In this document: piece by piece, positions 33,951-44,582 of the stretch
How the letters are laid out: every line of letters starts with the position of its first letter
Position numbering within the stretch: position 1 is the first letter of the stretch
Source: Chamaecyparis obtusa
Lineage: Eukaryota > Streptophyta > Pinopsida > Cupressales > Cupressaceae
NCBI GenBank assembly: GCA_027943335.1
Contig: BSBK01005146.1
Span: 650,001 to 714,000, forward strand
DNA: 64,000 nucleotides
Reading direction: 5' to 3'
Notes under the pieces: generated by a model
What the model was told of the DNA's origin: nothing
Databases searched by the model: none
Seen by the model: the letters and a program-made list of their open reading frames with translations, nothing else
Translations under genes and position numbers: made by a program

Positions 33951-35111
33951 GTCAAATGTGTGTTGATAGATGGGGGCACAGGCCTCAACATTTGTTCTTA
34001 CAACTTAATCACACAGTTGGGATTCTCAGAGATGGCTATTGATCCTCGAAAGAAGATCACCATAAAAGCCTATGATGAACAAGAAAGAGCTTCTAAAGGA
34101 ACCATTGTCTTGCCCATTCGAGTGGGTCCGGTCATCAAAGATACCACATGTCAGGTGCTTGATCTACCATTGGCTTACAATATTCTTCTAGGGAGACCTT
34201 GGATACATGAAATGCAAGCTATTTCTTCTACATACCATCAATGCTTGAAATTTCCCTATGAAGGAGTGGAGGTTACTATCCCAGTAGATCTGAGTACAAC
34301 TTGTAATACATTGAAGGAAAGTGTCAATAAGCTTGTACCTAATAATAGAGAATCTTCCATCAAGCAACAAAATGTGGCTTCCACATCTAAGATGGACGAC
34401 ATTGCTAAAGAGATCAATATCAAAGAAAATGGGATGGGAGAATACACTATAGAGCCAGTCTTGTCTCTGACATCTCTCCCAATCTCACCTAAGTCATATG
34501 GACAATCCTTGAAGCAATCTAAATCAGAACCTAAGGAACCTATGGAAGCATACAAAAGAAATTTTGTGGCCGAGCAAGTATCCAAACAAGAATTTGAAGA
34601 GGATGAAGCTGTGTTGGCATGGCTATATAAAGAGGATTTTGAATCTAAAATTGTTCAACCTAGTGAATCTATAGCACCTACAATCCCTTCTAATTCATAT
34701 GGTCTAGGACAAAAATTGATAGCCAAGATGGGATATTCCGGTCAAGGACCTCTAGGAATCAGGGGAAAGGGTCTTGTGACACCCATTTCACATATTGGTA
34801 GAGACAAAAAAGATACTGGTGGTGTAGGGTTTAAGAAGAAACCTTATCATCTCAAAGGTGGTTGTTCTCATGTCATAGAACAAATTGCACCAAGAGAACC
34901 CCTTCTCAAGAAAGAAGAGATAGAACCCTCCGATGATGATTCAGATAGTTCAGAACTCATCCCCTATGAAAAATTGCCTAAAGAGATCAAAGATCTTCTT
35001 GATGATAAAGATGATCCTATCAAAAGAATTAATGTAGTAGAAACACAAGAACCTACTGTAGTGCAAGAGATGGTTGCACCACAAGAACCAGCTAATCTCG
35101 AAGGTGATTAA
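33951..35111 (+). pseudogene. pro: E4 aspartic protease and G-patch-like segment
   Basis: An open 383-codon stretch with stops on both sides in an otherwise continuous polyprotein frame. The protease active site reads CVLIDGGTGLNICS at about 33957-34000 (D-G-G instead of D-S/T-G, as is common in Tat elements), and the second block is YNILLGRPWIHEM at about 34170-34215. Downstream, YGLGQKLIAKMGYSGQGPLG at about 34698-34757 followed by IRGKGLVTPI fits the glycine pattern of a G-patch, a short RNA-binding module known after the protease in some retroelements. The end is acidic (EPSDDDSDSSELIPYEKLPK). E3 has the same arrangement at 57900-58755. Confidence 0.75.
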
Positions 35112-36050
35112 ACTGATCAAGAAGAAGGGGGTAGTTATTCTGACACTGATTCCCATGAATATGAATTCAAGTCTGAGACTGAGGGTAATCCTTCTTGGGG
35201 TATTCATCCTGATTTCACACATTTTTAAAGCTTTCCGAGAGATCTTGAATCAGAAGCTGAGTCAAATGACTATGAATGGGGTGCCATTCCAGAAGAAGAT
35301 GAGCTTATAACAGAGAAATATATTGATGTTATTCACCAATATGTATCTCAACCCAATGTAGGTCTAGAGCGAAATAATGAACTTAACGTGTCTGATCCAC
35401 CTATGGCTGAAGAGAACTCCCATGATGATGTTGAGCCTATTCATGAATTGAACATTTTGAGTTGCAATATCACCTTTGAACTTGAGCGTCGGGTTAGGAC
35501 CAATGATGACATATCCACATCCGTGAACACCATATCCCAAGCCTTTCCCGCTTTGACTATCCACTGCCCTAATCTTATCGACCAAACTTCCACAAACCCA
35601 AACCATGGTATGTATACCTTCCTGAATGACTATGCCCTTGCCTGCTACCTCAATGCAGTTGAGCCTATGAGTACTTCCATCAGTGAACCAAGCATCAGCA
35701 TGACCGAGTCGGACATCAAATATCTTAGTCATAAAAACAAGAGTAAAAAGAAAAAGAAAAAGAGTTATGAGGGTGAAAACTACTTTGTGGCAGTCTCAGA
35801 ACTGAAAAAAGTAAAAAGAAAAGACGTATCTGAAGGTGAAAACCTCTCGAAGGTGCCTAAGGATGAGATATTTGATGTCCTTCCAAGTCATTTATAGGAT
35901 AGATCTCCAGTTCTGATTGAGCCAACTCAATCCATCAATTTGGGTACAACAGAGGAACCACAATTGGTACATGTAGCACAATCTTTATCAGAAGAAGAGA
36001 AACAAAAATTTACTACATTCTTATCAAAAAAAAAGATCAATTTTGCATGA
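35112..36050 (+). pseudogene. E4 protease-RT linker (decayed)
   Basis: Same frame as gag and protease. An acidic part (stops at 35109 and near 35226), then a 169-codon open stretch with NHGMYTFLNDYALACYLNAV and a lysine run (SKKKKKKS near 35740), then a stop at 35895. The homologous E3 segment is at 56772-57140. I do not recognise a domain; it is a lineage-specific spacer, possibly a nucleic-acid-binding linker because of the basic run. Confidence 0.6.
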
Positions 36051-36539
36051 AAATATTCAGATATGCCAGGATTGGATCCCAATCTCATTATGCACCATCT
36101 ATCCATTGCTCCTGGAGTAAAACCAATCAAGCAAAAATTGAGAAAGATGCATCCTCATGTTGCACTCTTAGTCAAAGTAGAACTAGAAAAACTCCTAAAA
36201 GCTGGATTCATCCGTGTCATAGACTATGCTAAGTGGATTTCTAACATTGTACCTATTTCAAAACCAGATGGTTCAATCAGAGTGTGCACGGACTTTAGAG
36301 ATGTGAACAGAGCATGCCCTAAGGATGACTTTCCACTACCTAACATTGATATGATAGTGGACATGACTGCGGGCTATGAAATGTATTCCTTAATGGATGG
36401 CTTTTCTGGATACAACCAAATCAAAATTGCTCCAAAAGATCAAGTGAAAACAACTTTCACATGTGCGTGGGGAACTTTCTGTTGGATTGTTAGCCATTCA
36501 GACTCAAAAATGCTGGAGCTACATATCAAAGAGCAATGA
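36051..36539 (+). pseudogene. pol: E4 reverse transcriptase, fingers and palm (frameshifted end)
   Basis: RT blocks: APGVKPIKQKLRKMHPHVAL, RVCTDFRDVNRACPKDDFPL (first catalytic Asp), YSLMDGFSGYNQIKIAPKDQ and FTCAWGTFCW. Just after this a small frame slip near 36485-36500 replaces the expected MPFGLKNAGATYQRAM by an unrelated read, and the frame closes at 36537-36539. The RT continues in another frame from 36500. Confidence 0.85.
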
Positions 36540-37441
36540 CATCTATTTTTCATGATATGCTGCATAAAATAATGGAGGATTACGTGGATGATACCTTGGC
36601 AAAATCCATGATTAGAACTGAACATCTAACAGACTTGAGCATGATCCTCGATAGAATGGAAAAATTTAGTCTTCGACTAAATCCTAAAAAGTGTGCTTTT
36701 GGAGTCACTTCTGGAAAGCTCCTAGGATACTACATCATTTGCAGATATGGGATCCCTCACTCTATAATCACAGATAATGGGGGACAATTCAAAAACAAGG
36801 ACCTAGATGACTTATGTGCCAAGTTCAAGATTACTCAACATTGGTCTTTTATTTACTATCCTCAAGGGAATGGACAAGCTGAAGCTTCAAACAAAAATCT
36901 CTTGAAAATCTTGCACAGAACAGTGAATAAAATAGGAAGAGACTGGCATCTCATGATCAATCTAGCTCTCTGGGCATACAGAAATAGTATTAGAACACTT
37001 ACAAGAGCTACACCTTTCACTTTAGTTTATGGGTCTGAAGCGGTACTGCCTATTAAGGTTGAAATCCCCTCACTCAGAATCAGAATGCATGGACTTGTCA
37101 CTGATGAAGACTACAGAGTGTCTAGGTTACAAGAACTTGAATTACTAGATGAACGTAGGCAAGCAACATATGATCATCTCAGAGTGTATCAGAAAAGAAT
37201 GTCTAGAGGCTACAACAAGAAAGTCAGACATAGAGAATTTCAAGTTGGTGATCTAGTGTTGAGAGAAAATCTTAAAAATCAATCCCATCGAGAACGCAAG
37301 GGGAAGTTCAAACCCAATTGGCTGGGTCCCTTTGTTATCACTGCTACTTTTGGCTCTGGTGCCTATCAACTCTCAATGACTGAAGGAGAACAGCTCCGAG
37401 AACCAATCAACGTTCTCCATCTGAAGAAATTCTATGCCTAA
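36536..37441 (+). CDS. E4 in-frame RT-integrase fusion ORF
   Basis: 301 open codons. Residues 1-67 are the RT palm with the catalytic box EDYVDDTLAKS and end at SGKLLGYYI. From residue 68 the sequence is integrase core: CRYGIPHSIITDNGGQF (second catalytic Asp), YYPQGNGQAEASNKNLL (Glu), then the complete C-terminal part to LHLKKFYA and a TAA. The RT thumb, both RNase H domains, the zinc region and the first catalytic Asp of integrase are missing. E3 keeps all of these, which shows the fusion is a deletion at about 36743. The frame has stayed open on both sides of the join. It cannot be a working integrase; whether it is translated as part of a polyprotein is unknown. Confidence 0.8.
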   Translation: MTSIFHDMLHKIMEDYVDDTLAKSMIRTEHLTDLSMILDRMEKFSLRLNPKKCAFGVTSGKLLGYYIICRYGIPHSIITDNGGQFKNKDLDDLCAKFKITQHWSFIYYPQGNGQAEASNKNLLKILHRTVNKIGRDWHLMINLALWAYRNSIRTLTRATPFTLVYGSEAVLPIKVEIPSLRIRMHGLVTDEDYRVSRLQELELLDERRQATYDHLRVYQKRMSRGYNKKVRHREFQVGDLVLRENLKNQSHRERKGKFKPNWLGPFVITATFGSGAYQLSMTEGEQLREPINVLHLKKFYA

Positions 37442-37510
37442 GGCATTCAGTGCTTGGTAAATGTCCTGAAAAAATCTTAAAAATCAGAAAAAGTCCTGAA
37501 AAAATAAACA

Positions 37511-37720
37511 TCTTGGTGAAAACCTAGCAATAGGTGCCTTGATGATCCACAAAAAAATAAAAAAATATCAAAAATTAAAAAAAAAAAAAATTGAAAAAAT
37601 GAAAAATACAAAAAAATGAAAAAGAAGAAAAAGTGCCTTGGTGAAAACGTGGAAACAGGCGCCTTGGTAGCAAAAATAGAATCTTTGCCAAGATGGTGAA
37701 AACCCGGCAAATGGGTGCCA
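37511..37720 (+). repeat. E4 post-pol hairpin modules around an A-rich tract
   Basis: Three modules start with a TGGTGAAAAC word and carry short stems: ACCTA-GCAA-TAGGT (37522-37535), ACGTG-GAAA-CAGGC (about 37647, one stem end mutated) and ACCC...GGGT (37702-37716). The first two loops are GNRA-type. A 60-nt A-rich tract lies between the first and second. Confidence 0.65.
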
Positions 37721-39810
37721 CTTGTTCCAAATGCTCCATCTATCAGTGCAATCTTGGTCTTTCCCAGCTTTCAGTCTTGCTTTAGTTTGTACATATCTCC
37801 CGGTTTGTTTCTGCATTTCCAGTTTTCAATAAGTCAGTTTGTACACCAATCAGCTTGTGCGTTTGTATCCTATCAATGTTCAAACTTGGGGGCAATCAAT
37901 GTCATATCCTATGGTCTCCAATGTATCTTAGATGTGTCATATCCACTCAGAGTCCTTTGAAGCTTCATTTGAGTCAGTTAGTCAGTCTTTTCTCCAGAAA
38001 GGATTTTGCATCTGTAACAACGCAATCAAACATCAAACTCAAACTGAAAACAATCTGTGCTTTTCATGCTTTTATCTCCTTATATGCTTACTAATTCGCA
38101 TTGAGATTTTTGCATATTGTATCGCTTCGAGCTCTTCGATGATGTCCTTTATAGGATTTAGAGAGTGATGACTGGGGGCATAATCTTTTCTTTGTTTTCT
38201 TCTTGTATGTGAAAATCTAACAACTTTGGAAATTATGGATTGAAATGGTGTCTAACTGTAAGAGCCTCTATCTTGAATTGGATGGCCATGTGTACCTCGA
38301 CCATTGATACCCAAAAAATTCAAGGAAGTTTGATCTAACTATTATCTTTTTGAAGTAAATTCTTTCTCCTACTGTGACACGCGATCTAAGGAGGTGAATG
38401 ATAAAGGGTCACTACGGGTAATTCACACTAGATTTAGAATGATCTTTTGATTGTTTGATGTGTATGTTAAATGCAAGGCGTACTCAGGTCATCATGATGT
38501 TTATGTTTTGATGCTTGTACAAATTGCTATATCAAAATGGACATGATATTCAGGTCATCTTGGCATTTGTGCCTTGGTGCTTATATCTAATCCGACATTC
38601 TAAAAACAAAATCAATATTCATATGTCCATGGTTGTATAACCAGTGGGTGTTGTATTGATTCTTGCGCATACAAATTGATATTCATATGTCTATGGTTTC
38701 ATGGCTAGTGGGCATTGTATTGATTTATCCAGTTACCTAAAAGTTCAATGATGATAACAAATCGACATATGATCAGTGACTAGGTCCTAGGTCTTAGGTT
38801 GCATTTCATTTTGCATGTCTCTTTGCATTTTGCATGTTGCATGATCTCACAATGGCTAAACGAACTTCAATGCTTAAACAATTCTTCAATCACCTCTTCC
38901 AATCTAACAAGAGCTGAATCTCACATGAAGGTTCCTCCAATGAAGCAGCAAGTAGAATCCTTTTTCGGGATCAAAATCAAAATCTGAGATCATTCATATT
39001 GTCAACAACTTGCATAATCAACCTTCCATCATCATAGAAATCTAAAATTCAACTTAACTGATTATCTTTCATCAAACTATCAAAATTTCAACTTGGTCAA
39101 CTATGGTCAACTCATGATCAAACCTAGTCAACCTTGGTCTCCAGGACCTCTAAACGATGCAGAATGCATTCACCGGACATGTTTAACCACTTCTCAAATC
39201 AATTAACATGCTTCTAAACTCTCAACACTGACTTTTCTTGTCAGATTTCAATTTTAATCCCGAAGGGGGCATGGTATTGCATATCATTCAAAGTCTGTAA
39301 TCAAATTGGAAATCAATATCTTTCATCAGTAATCAAGACAATAATCACGTCTAGTTACTGATTCATCAAAAAGACCTCATCGCTCGGGGCAAATCTACCA
39401 TCACTTGGGGCATATCAGATTCATCAAGATCCATATCAATCTGGTATTCTCCTAATCTTGTAAACTATATCAGTTTTTGCACCCATCAGTTCATTAGTGT
39501 TCTTCCCTTGGTTCTTTGGCAACTGAAGGGTTCGAATGTGATACCTGCTAGTTCTGCTAAGACAATCGAGTCTAGAACCGGTCACTCACTTCTTATCAAT
39601 CCTAAGGTTTAGAATCAGGCATTTTGACACTTTTTCGCAATCATCGGTTCATTGCTGCTATAGTAAAACACATCTCTGGTCATTCAGGACCTCCTATCTC
39701 AATATCTTTCAATCGGTTTCTATCTTGAGATCGGTTTATCTTTTGAATCAGTTTCATATCTTTATCAAACACAGACTATCTTTGAACCACTACGCTTCGC
39801 ACAGTTATTC
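37721..39810 (+). other. E4 non-coding 3' region without the PMD cassette
   Basis: Homologous to E3 sequence on both sides of the E3 antisense gene, but the gene is absent: near 38940-38970 sequence matching E3 about 25735 is joined to sequence matching E3 about 22600. No frame supported. Confidence 0.65.
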
Positions 39811-39824
39811 AAAGAGGGGCAAAA
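39811..39824 (+). other. E4 polypurine tract
   Basis: AAAGAGGGGCAAAA immediately before the 3' LTR. Confidence 0.9.
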
Positions 39825-41053
39825 TGTAATACCCCAAAAATGGGCTATAAGTTCATTAACCTCCTACATCGACAAATCGAACAAAATCGACATCAAAGTC
39901 CTAACCTAAGGCACATCTAAACATCATCGAATCATAATTGATTATCTTAAATTCTGCATCGGGGAATATTCCTAGCAATATTCCTAATTATCTTAATTAT
40001 CTTTAATTTAATAATTATTTGGCAATAAATTACATTTATCCTAAGTTTGATTAATTGAATATTTTCATATTTAATTAATTAAACTTAATATCTTGCCACT
40101 TAATTGTTTAATTAAATTTAATTCTATCTATTATTAATTGTATTATTTAATTTTGACAATAGATCAAAATTCCTATCTTTAATTGATTAAATTCTTATTT
40201 AATTAATTAAAGCATGTTGTTATTATTTAATAATATAATTTTTAATAAAAGTTTGGTAAAATAGTTAATTAACCCATAAATTAATTATTTTATTTCAAAA
40301 AGCAGTTGAGTTGAGGATAAATCACTTTATTTATTTATTTAATTCTTAATTATTAAGCATATTCAAAAGAAACAGTTAAACTCCAAATCAGAAAATCAAT
40401 GCAAGTTATTGACTTTTTGGAACTCAACATCCCTTTGGAGTTCAAAAAGCTGATCTAAACTCTAATTTGAGTTAAAAAGCTATTTTTGCATGATTTTGAG
40501 AATTAACTATCTTTCATGATCAGATAACTCAAAAATCAAGATGAGTTATTTGAGTGATTTATGGCTTTTATCCATGCACCTCCAAAGCCTTGAATTTCTA
40601 TAAATTAAAGGCTTCAGCTCTTCACAAATCATCTCATATTTTTGCACAATCACGCTGGAGAATTGGAATTGAAGAATCAAAGTTCTTGCAAATCGACATC
40701 TTTGTGAGATCAATCTTATTTTTGCATTCATTTAGATTCATATTGCATATCATTTCTAGATTAGCATTGCATATCAATTTCCATAGTAGCATAGATTTCA
40801 TATCAGTTTTCACAATTATTATTGCATAGAAAATATCAAAAATATAGATCAATTACATTCAAATCCTTCATTTAGGTGTCGTCTAGGTCACTGATCTCGA
40901 TTACAATCTGAGAACATCAATCTCGCACCTACTAGAAGGTAGTAAATCACTTGGTTAGATATCTTTCAATTTTGCACGATTTTGATTATAGCTAACCTCT
41001 AATGTTTTACTGAGTGTTGTGTCTACAGATCAGGTACAATTTTCACACACATA
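39825..41053 (+). repeat. E4 3' LTR
   Basis: 1229 bp. The last CA has become TA, which explains CACACATA before the target duplication ATATG (41054-41058). It differs from the 5' LTR by a 10-bp deletion (GCATGTTTTT copy near 40488) and scattered transitions. Confidence 0.95.
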
Positions 41054-41058
41054 ATATG

Positions 41059-41412
41059 GGTATGTCCATTAGAAGAATGAGGATGTATGGCTCCTATAAG
41101 ATCAAATGCCCATTGGTGAAAAGGCCATTATGTAGTGAAGGGAATTAGATCTCTCCCTGGAGCATGAATTAAGTTGCCATGCACTTGGCACTTTTGATAG
41201 TTCTTAGAAAACTTGATAGACTCTTTCTCCATTTCAGGCCAATAGTACCCAGCCCTAATAAGTTTTTGGGCTAGTGTTAAACTGTTAAAGTGCAACCCAC
41301 AAATACCATCATGGACTTCCTCTAATGCACGTTGAGACTCTTCCCATTCTAAACATCTAAGTAGCGTACCATCTAGACCTTGTTTGTATAGATCATGAGC
41401 AATGATGACATA
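41059..41412 (-). pseudogene. pol: E3 integrase, N-terminal part (decayed)
   Basis: Minus strand. The segment CLEWEESQRALEEVHDGICG and LAQKLIRAGYYWPEM is the zinc-region start (two His), followed by NYQKCQVHGNLIHAPGRDL, where one expected Cys is Tyr. WAFDLIGAIHPHSSNGHTY is the start of the core with the first catalytic Asp. The frame then meets the E4 insertion and continues at 28014. A stop lies near 41131. Confidence 0.85.
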
Positions 41413-42577
41413 TCAGGAGGCATTATGGATAAGGTATCTCTTTTCATGACAGTTAAAGGTATCGAGAATGATTTGGTCTTTGAGATAGGAGAATAGGTTT
41501 TTATAGTGAGAGGAATCATGACCCACAATAGTGCAGATTATACGGGTATCATGGGAGTCATATGCAAGATAAGATAGTGCTTCCACTAGGAACTCATAGT
41601 GCAGCTCATGTTCAGGCTGTTGTAATAAAGTAGATAGCGTTGCCATTGCATTGACAGACTTATTCTTTGTTCTAGGTATTTGCTCAAATTTGATAGATAT
41701 AAAATATTTCTTTAGATCATCTACCATTATCTTGTATGGAACAAGCTTTTCATCCTTCATTTGGTATACATCATTGACTTCATGGATTACAAGTTGTGAA
41801 TCTCCCTGAATGTGTAGTTATGTTACTCTCCACTCAATTGCTATTTTCATACCATTCAAAAGGGCTTCATATTCAAAAATATTGTTTGTACAAGGAAATT
41901 TATTTCTAAACACCTTAGGAATGGAGTATCCTTGTGGATTAATAAACAAGATACCTGCTCCAGATCCATTCTATGTATAGGAGCCATCAAAGAAAAATTG
42001 CCATTCTCTAGAAGAAAGATTCATGATAGAGGAATATGGAAATTCCATTTGCATTGGTGTGTCATAAAAAAAAGGTGCATCTGCTAATTGATCAATAACT
42101 TGGCCTTTAATAGCTTTTCTTTCAACATATTCAATGTCAAATTCACTTAAGAGCATGACCCATTTGGCTAATCTACCCGTGAGGGTAGCTTTTCTTAGTA
42201 GGTACTTTAGTGGATCAATCTTAGCTACCAAATGCATGGTATGAGCCAACATATAATGTCTCAATTTTTGTGACGCAAAGATCACAACCATACAAGCCTT
42301 TTCAATCATAGAATAGTTCTTTTCATATGCCACCAATGTTCTACTGATATAGTATATAGCTCTTTCCTTCTTGTTCTCATCATGTTGTGCAAGCAATGCC
42401 CCCAGTGATGTATCTATAGCAGAGACATATAAGATCAAAGGCTTCCCTTGAATGGGAGGCATCAAGATAGGAGGATTTGATAGATACTTCTTGATATGAT
42501 CAAAATTATTTTCACTTTCCTCGCTCCATGCAAATGTCACACCTTTATGTAATGTCTTTGTAAAAGGTTGTGATATG
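41413..42577 (-). pseudogene. pol: E3 RNase H and second (archaeal-like) RNase H
   Basis: Minus strand, continuing from 55814 across E5. The RT-RNase H connection reads FTKTLHKGVTFAWSEESENN. The first RNase H (42480-42050) has ILYVSAIDTSLGALLAQHDE, AIYYISRTLVAYEKNY and LLSEFDIEY; its catalytic acids look degenerate. A second domain (about 42000-41600) has FFDGSYT, GSGAGILFINPQG, IFEYEALLNGMKIAIEW and LHIQGDSQLVIHEVN, the D, E, D pattern of the extra RNase H specific to Tat elements; the last acidic position is VNAM instead of ADAL. Stops near 41970, 41818 and 41413. This dual RNase H is the best lineage marker in the window. Confidence 0.85.
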
Positions 42578-43572
42578 TGTATGTGCTTGAATGTGGGCCT
42601 CTAAATCATGCACAAACACAACATAGTCATTATTCTCATGATCAAATTACAAGAGAGAGTATGAATTACTCAATCTGAAATTCATGGAGAAGTGACCTGT
42701 TGCCTCCTATGCAGGCGGGGTGTTTAATTTCTCTCAGATTGAAGAGCCAACAACCATAAGACCGCTACTACAATGGAGGATTTGAAAGCAAATCCATAAA
42801 GATGATATGCAAGCTAAAATCAAACTAAAATGTATGCAATTAATCTAAATTGCTTGAAAGGAAATATCAAGTGCAGTTTTTTTTTTTAGATTTTGAAATA
42901 AAGATGATACTAGACTAAGAACAAGTAATCAAATTTAATCTAATATGAGATGCAATTATACTAAAATGATAGACTAAATATGCAACAAAAAAAGCTTTGA
43001 ATAAGATGAGATAAAAAAATGCTATAGTTCAATTACTCTCCAAATTGCCTTTTTTTGAATGAAAAGAAGAGGCTCATTAAATGGAAAAGCTTGGGAGAGG
43101 AATGAAGAGTTTCTTGATTTGTAACTCGTGACTCTTCATTCCCACATTGAGACAAAAATGCAAGAATTACTTAATAAAAAGAATGGAAAATGCCACACAG
43201 GTGACCTTTCAAATATCTTGAATTATCAATTCAAAAAAAAAGTGTGTCCATTCGAATATCAAGTAATTATTAATTCTTTTTTATGGGTAATTAGCTAAAG
43301 AGGGTAGATTTTAATTTAATTAGAAAGCACTTAGGACTTTATAATTAAATTAATTTATCATAGGGGTAATTTAGCCAATTAAGTCTAAGACCTTAGGAAT
43401 TAATTTAGCGTTTGATTATTGCAATTTATGGTCTTTGCAATTGACATCAAGTCAAATTAAGTCAGGTAGGAGAGAGAAAATTGCCTAGAGAACTAGGACT
43501 TTGGTGATGTAAAATCGAGATAATGCACCAAAATTGATTGAGTTTAATAAGTGCCAATTTTGGGGTATTACA
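42578..43572 (-). repeat. E5 3' LTR
   Basis: 995 bp. The inner part (U3 side, 42880-43572) is nearly identical to the other copy, while the outer 170 bp (U5 side) is clearly diverged. Confidence 0.95.
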
Positions 43573-43588
43573 TTTGCCCCTCTTTGAA
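43573..43588 (-). other. E5 polypurine tract
   Basis: Minus strand AAAGAGGGGCAAA before the LTR start. Confidence 0.9.
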
Positions 43589-43689
43589 TTGGTGTGCGAA
43601 CAGCGCGTTGATTCAAAGAATAGTCTGAAATGACAAATGATGAGAATTTCCATAGTCCAAGTTAGATTGCGAAGACAACGGTCTTAGAA

Positions 43690-43985
43690 GAGAACCAGAA
43701 TCGGGGTTAGATTGCCCCAATACCAATTGATGAAGATGCAGATTTAGGACTATCTCTGAATTAGGGTTAGATTGCCCCAATACGAAGCTTAGTCCTCTGA
43801 GACCTGGGTTAGATTGCCCAGATAACGGTCTAAAAGAGATTTTGAGAGCTATCTCCAGAATGAATCTTGACTCCCAGGAATTAGGGTTAGATTTCCCCAA
43901 TACCTAAAAAGATTTCAAGAACCATCTCCAGAACGAAGCTTGGCCCTTGAGGATCTGAGTTAGATTGCTCAGATGCCTAAAAGAT
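43690..43985 (-). repeat. Array of GGGTTAGATTGCCCCAATAC words in E5
   Basis: Given as on the plus strand, at least five copies: about 43696, 43763, 43806, 43884 and 43948, spaced 45-80 bp, each with GGG...CCC able to pair. It lies between the antisense PMD promoter and the 3' LTR and is not seen in E3 or E4. Confidence 0.7.
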
Positions 43986-44500
43986 AGATGATAAGATAAC
44001 AAGATGCGAGGCACCGAGATGCCCCTAGCGATGAGAACTGATGATTCAAATCAGACTGATTCAAGAATAGATTCAACAAGATTCAAATGATGTAATCATC
44101 CTGCCCCCTCGGGAGTGAAATAGAAAGATGACATGTCAGAAGATGATTGATAACAAGAGATTGCAGAGCAAAAGCAATTAGACTAGATTCGCAAAGCTGC
44201 AAAAGCAAATCAGAGCAAAGAAGAGGTCTTGTTGACCAACTTTGACTAGGGTTGACTTGATGAAAAGAAGAAAAGATTTGAGAACATGATGCAAAGATGA
44301 GGATCTGGTAGGAAGATGACACCAGAAGGCTGACTACACAAGCATCCGATCTAGGAGGAGTCCAATATTTAAAACATGATTTTGAGCTAGCTAGAGATGT
44401 TAGATTTTGATTTTGAAACTGAAAATGGATTCAAAATAGTCAATTTAGCCAAGGGTGCAATTTTTATGCAAAATGGAGCACTTTCAAAAATTAGGTCAAA

Positions 44501-44510
44501 AGCTATATAA
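44501..44510 (+). promoter_or_regulatory. TATA box of the antisense PMD gene in E5
   Basis: AGCTATATAA followed by GGCC, 73 bp before the ATG at 44583. It corresponds to 22671-22681 in E3. Confidence 0.7.
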
Positions 44511-44582
44511 GGCCCGAAGGAGTCTTTTTCAAATCATTATTCATCTTTGTCTTTTAGTGATTCTGAGCTCTAAGATAGAGAA

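Larger units (their letters stand above)
28015..41053 (+). mobile_element. E4: Tat-type Ty3/gypsy element with internal pol deletion
   Basis: 13.0 kb, inserted in the integrase gene of E3 with target duplication ATATG (28010-28014 and 41054-41058). It has 1.24-kb LTRs, a tRNA-Lys PBS, a 2.46-kb leader, gag, protease, G-patch-like segment, RT fused in frame to integrase by a deletion, post-pol hairpins and a polypurine tract. It lacks RNase H, the integrase N-terminus and the antisense PMD cassette, so it could move only with enzymes from a relative. The LTRs differ mainly by C/T and G/A transitions. Confidence 0.95.

Noticed and set aside
43613..43900. Minus-strand frame with repeated GQSNP as a protein
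   Set aside because: It is the translation of the GGGTTAGATTGCCCC DNA array and has no start context or homologue in E3/E4.
43690..43985. TTAGGGTTAG words as telomere-like repeat
   Set aside because: They are part of a longer 20-bp word spaced 45-80 bp, not a tandem telomere repeat.
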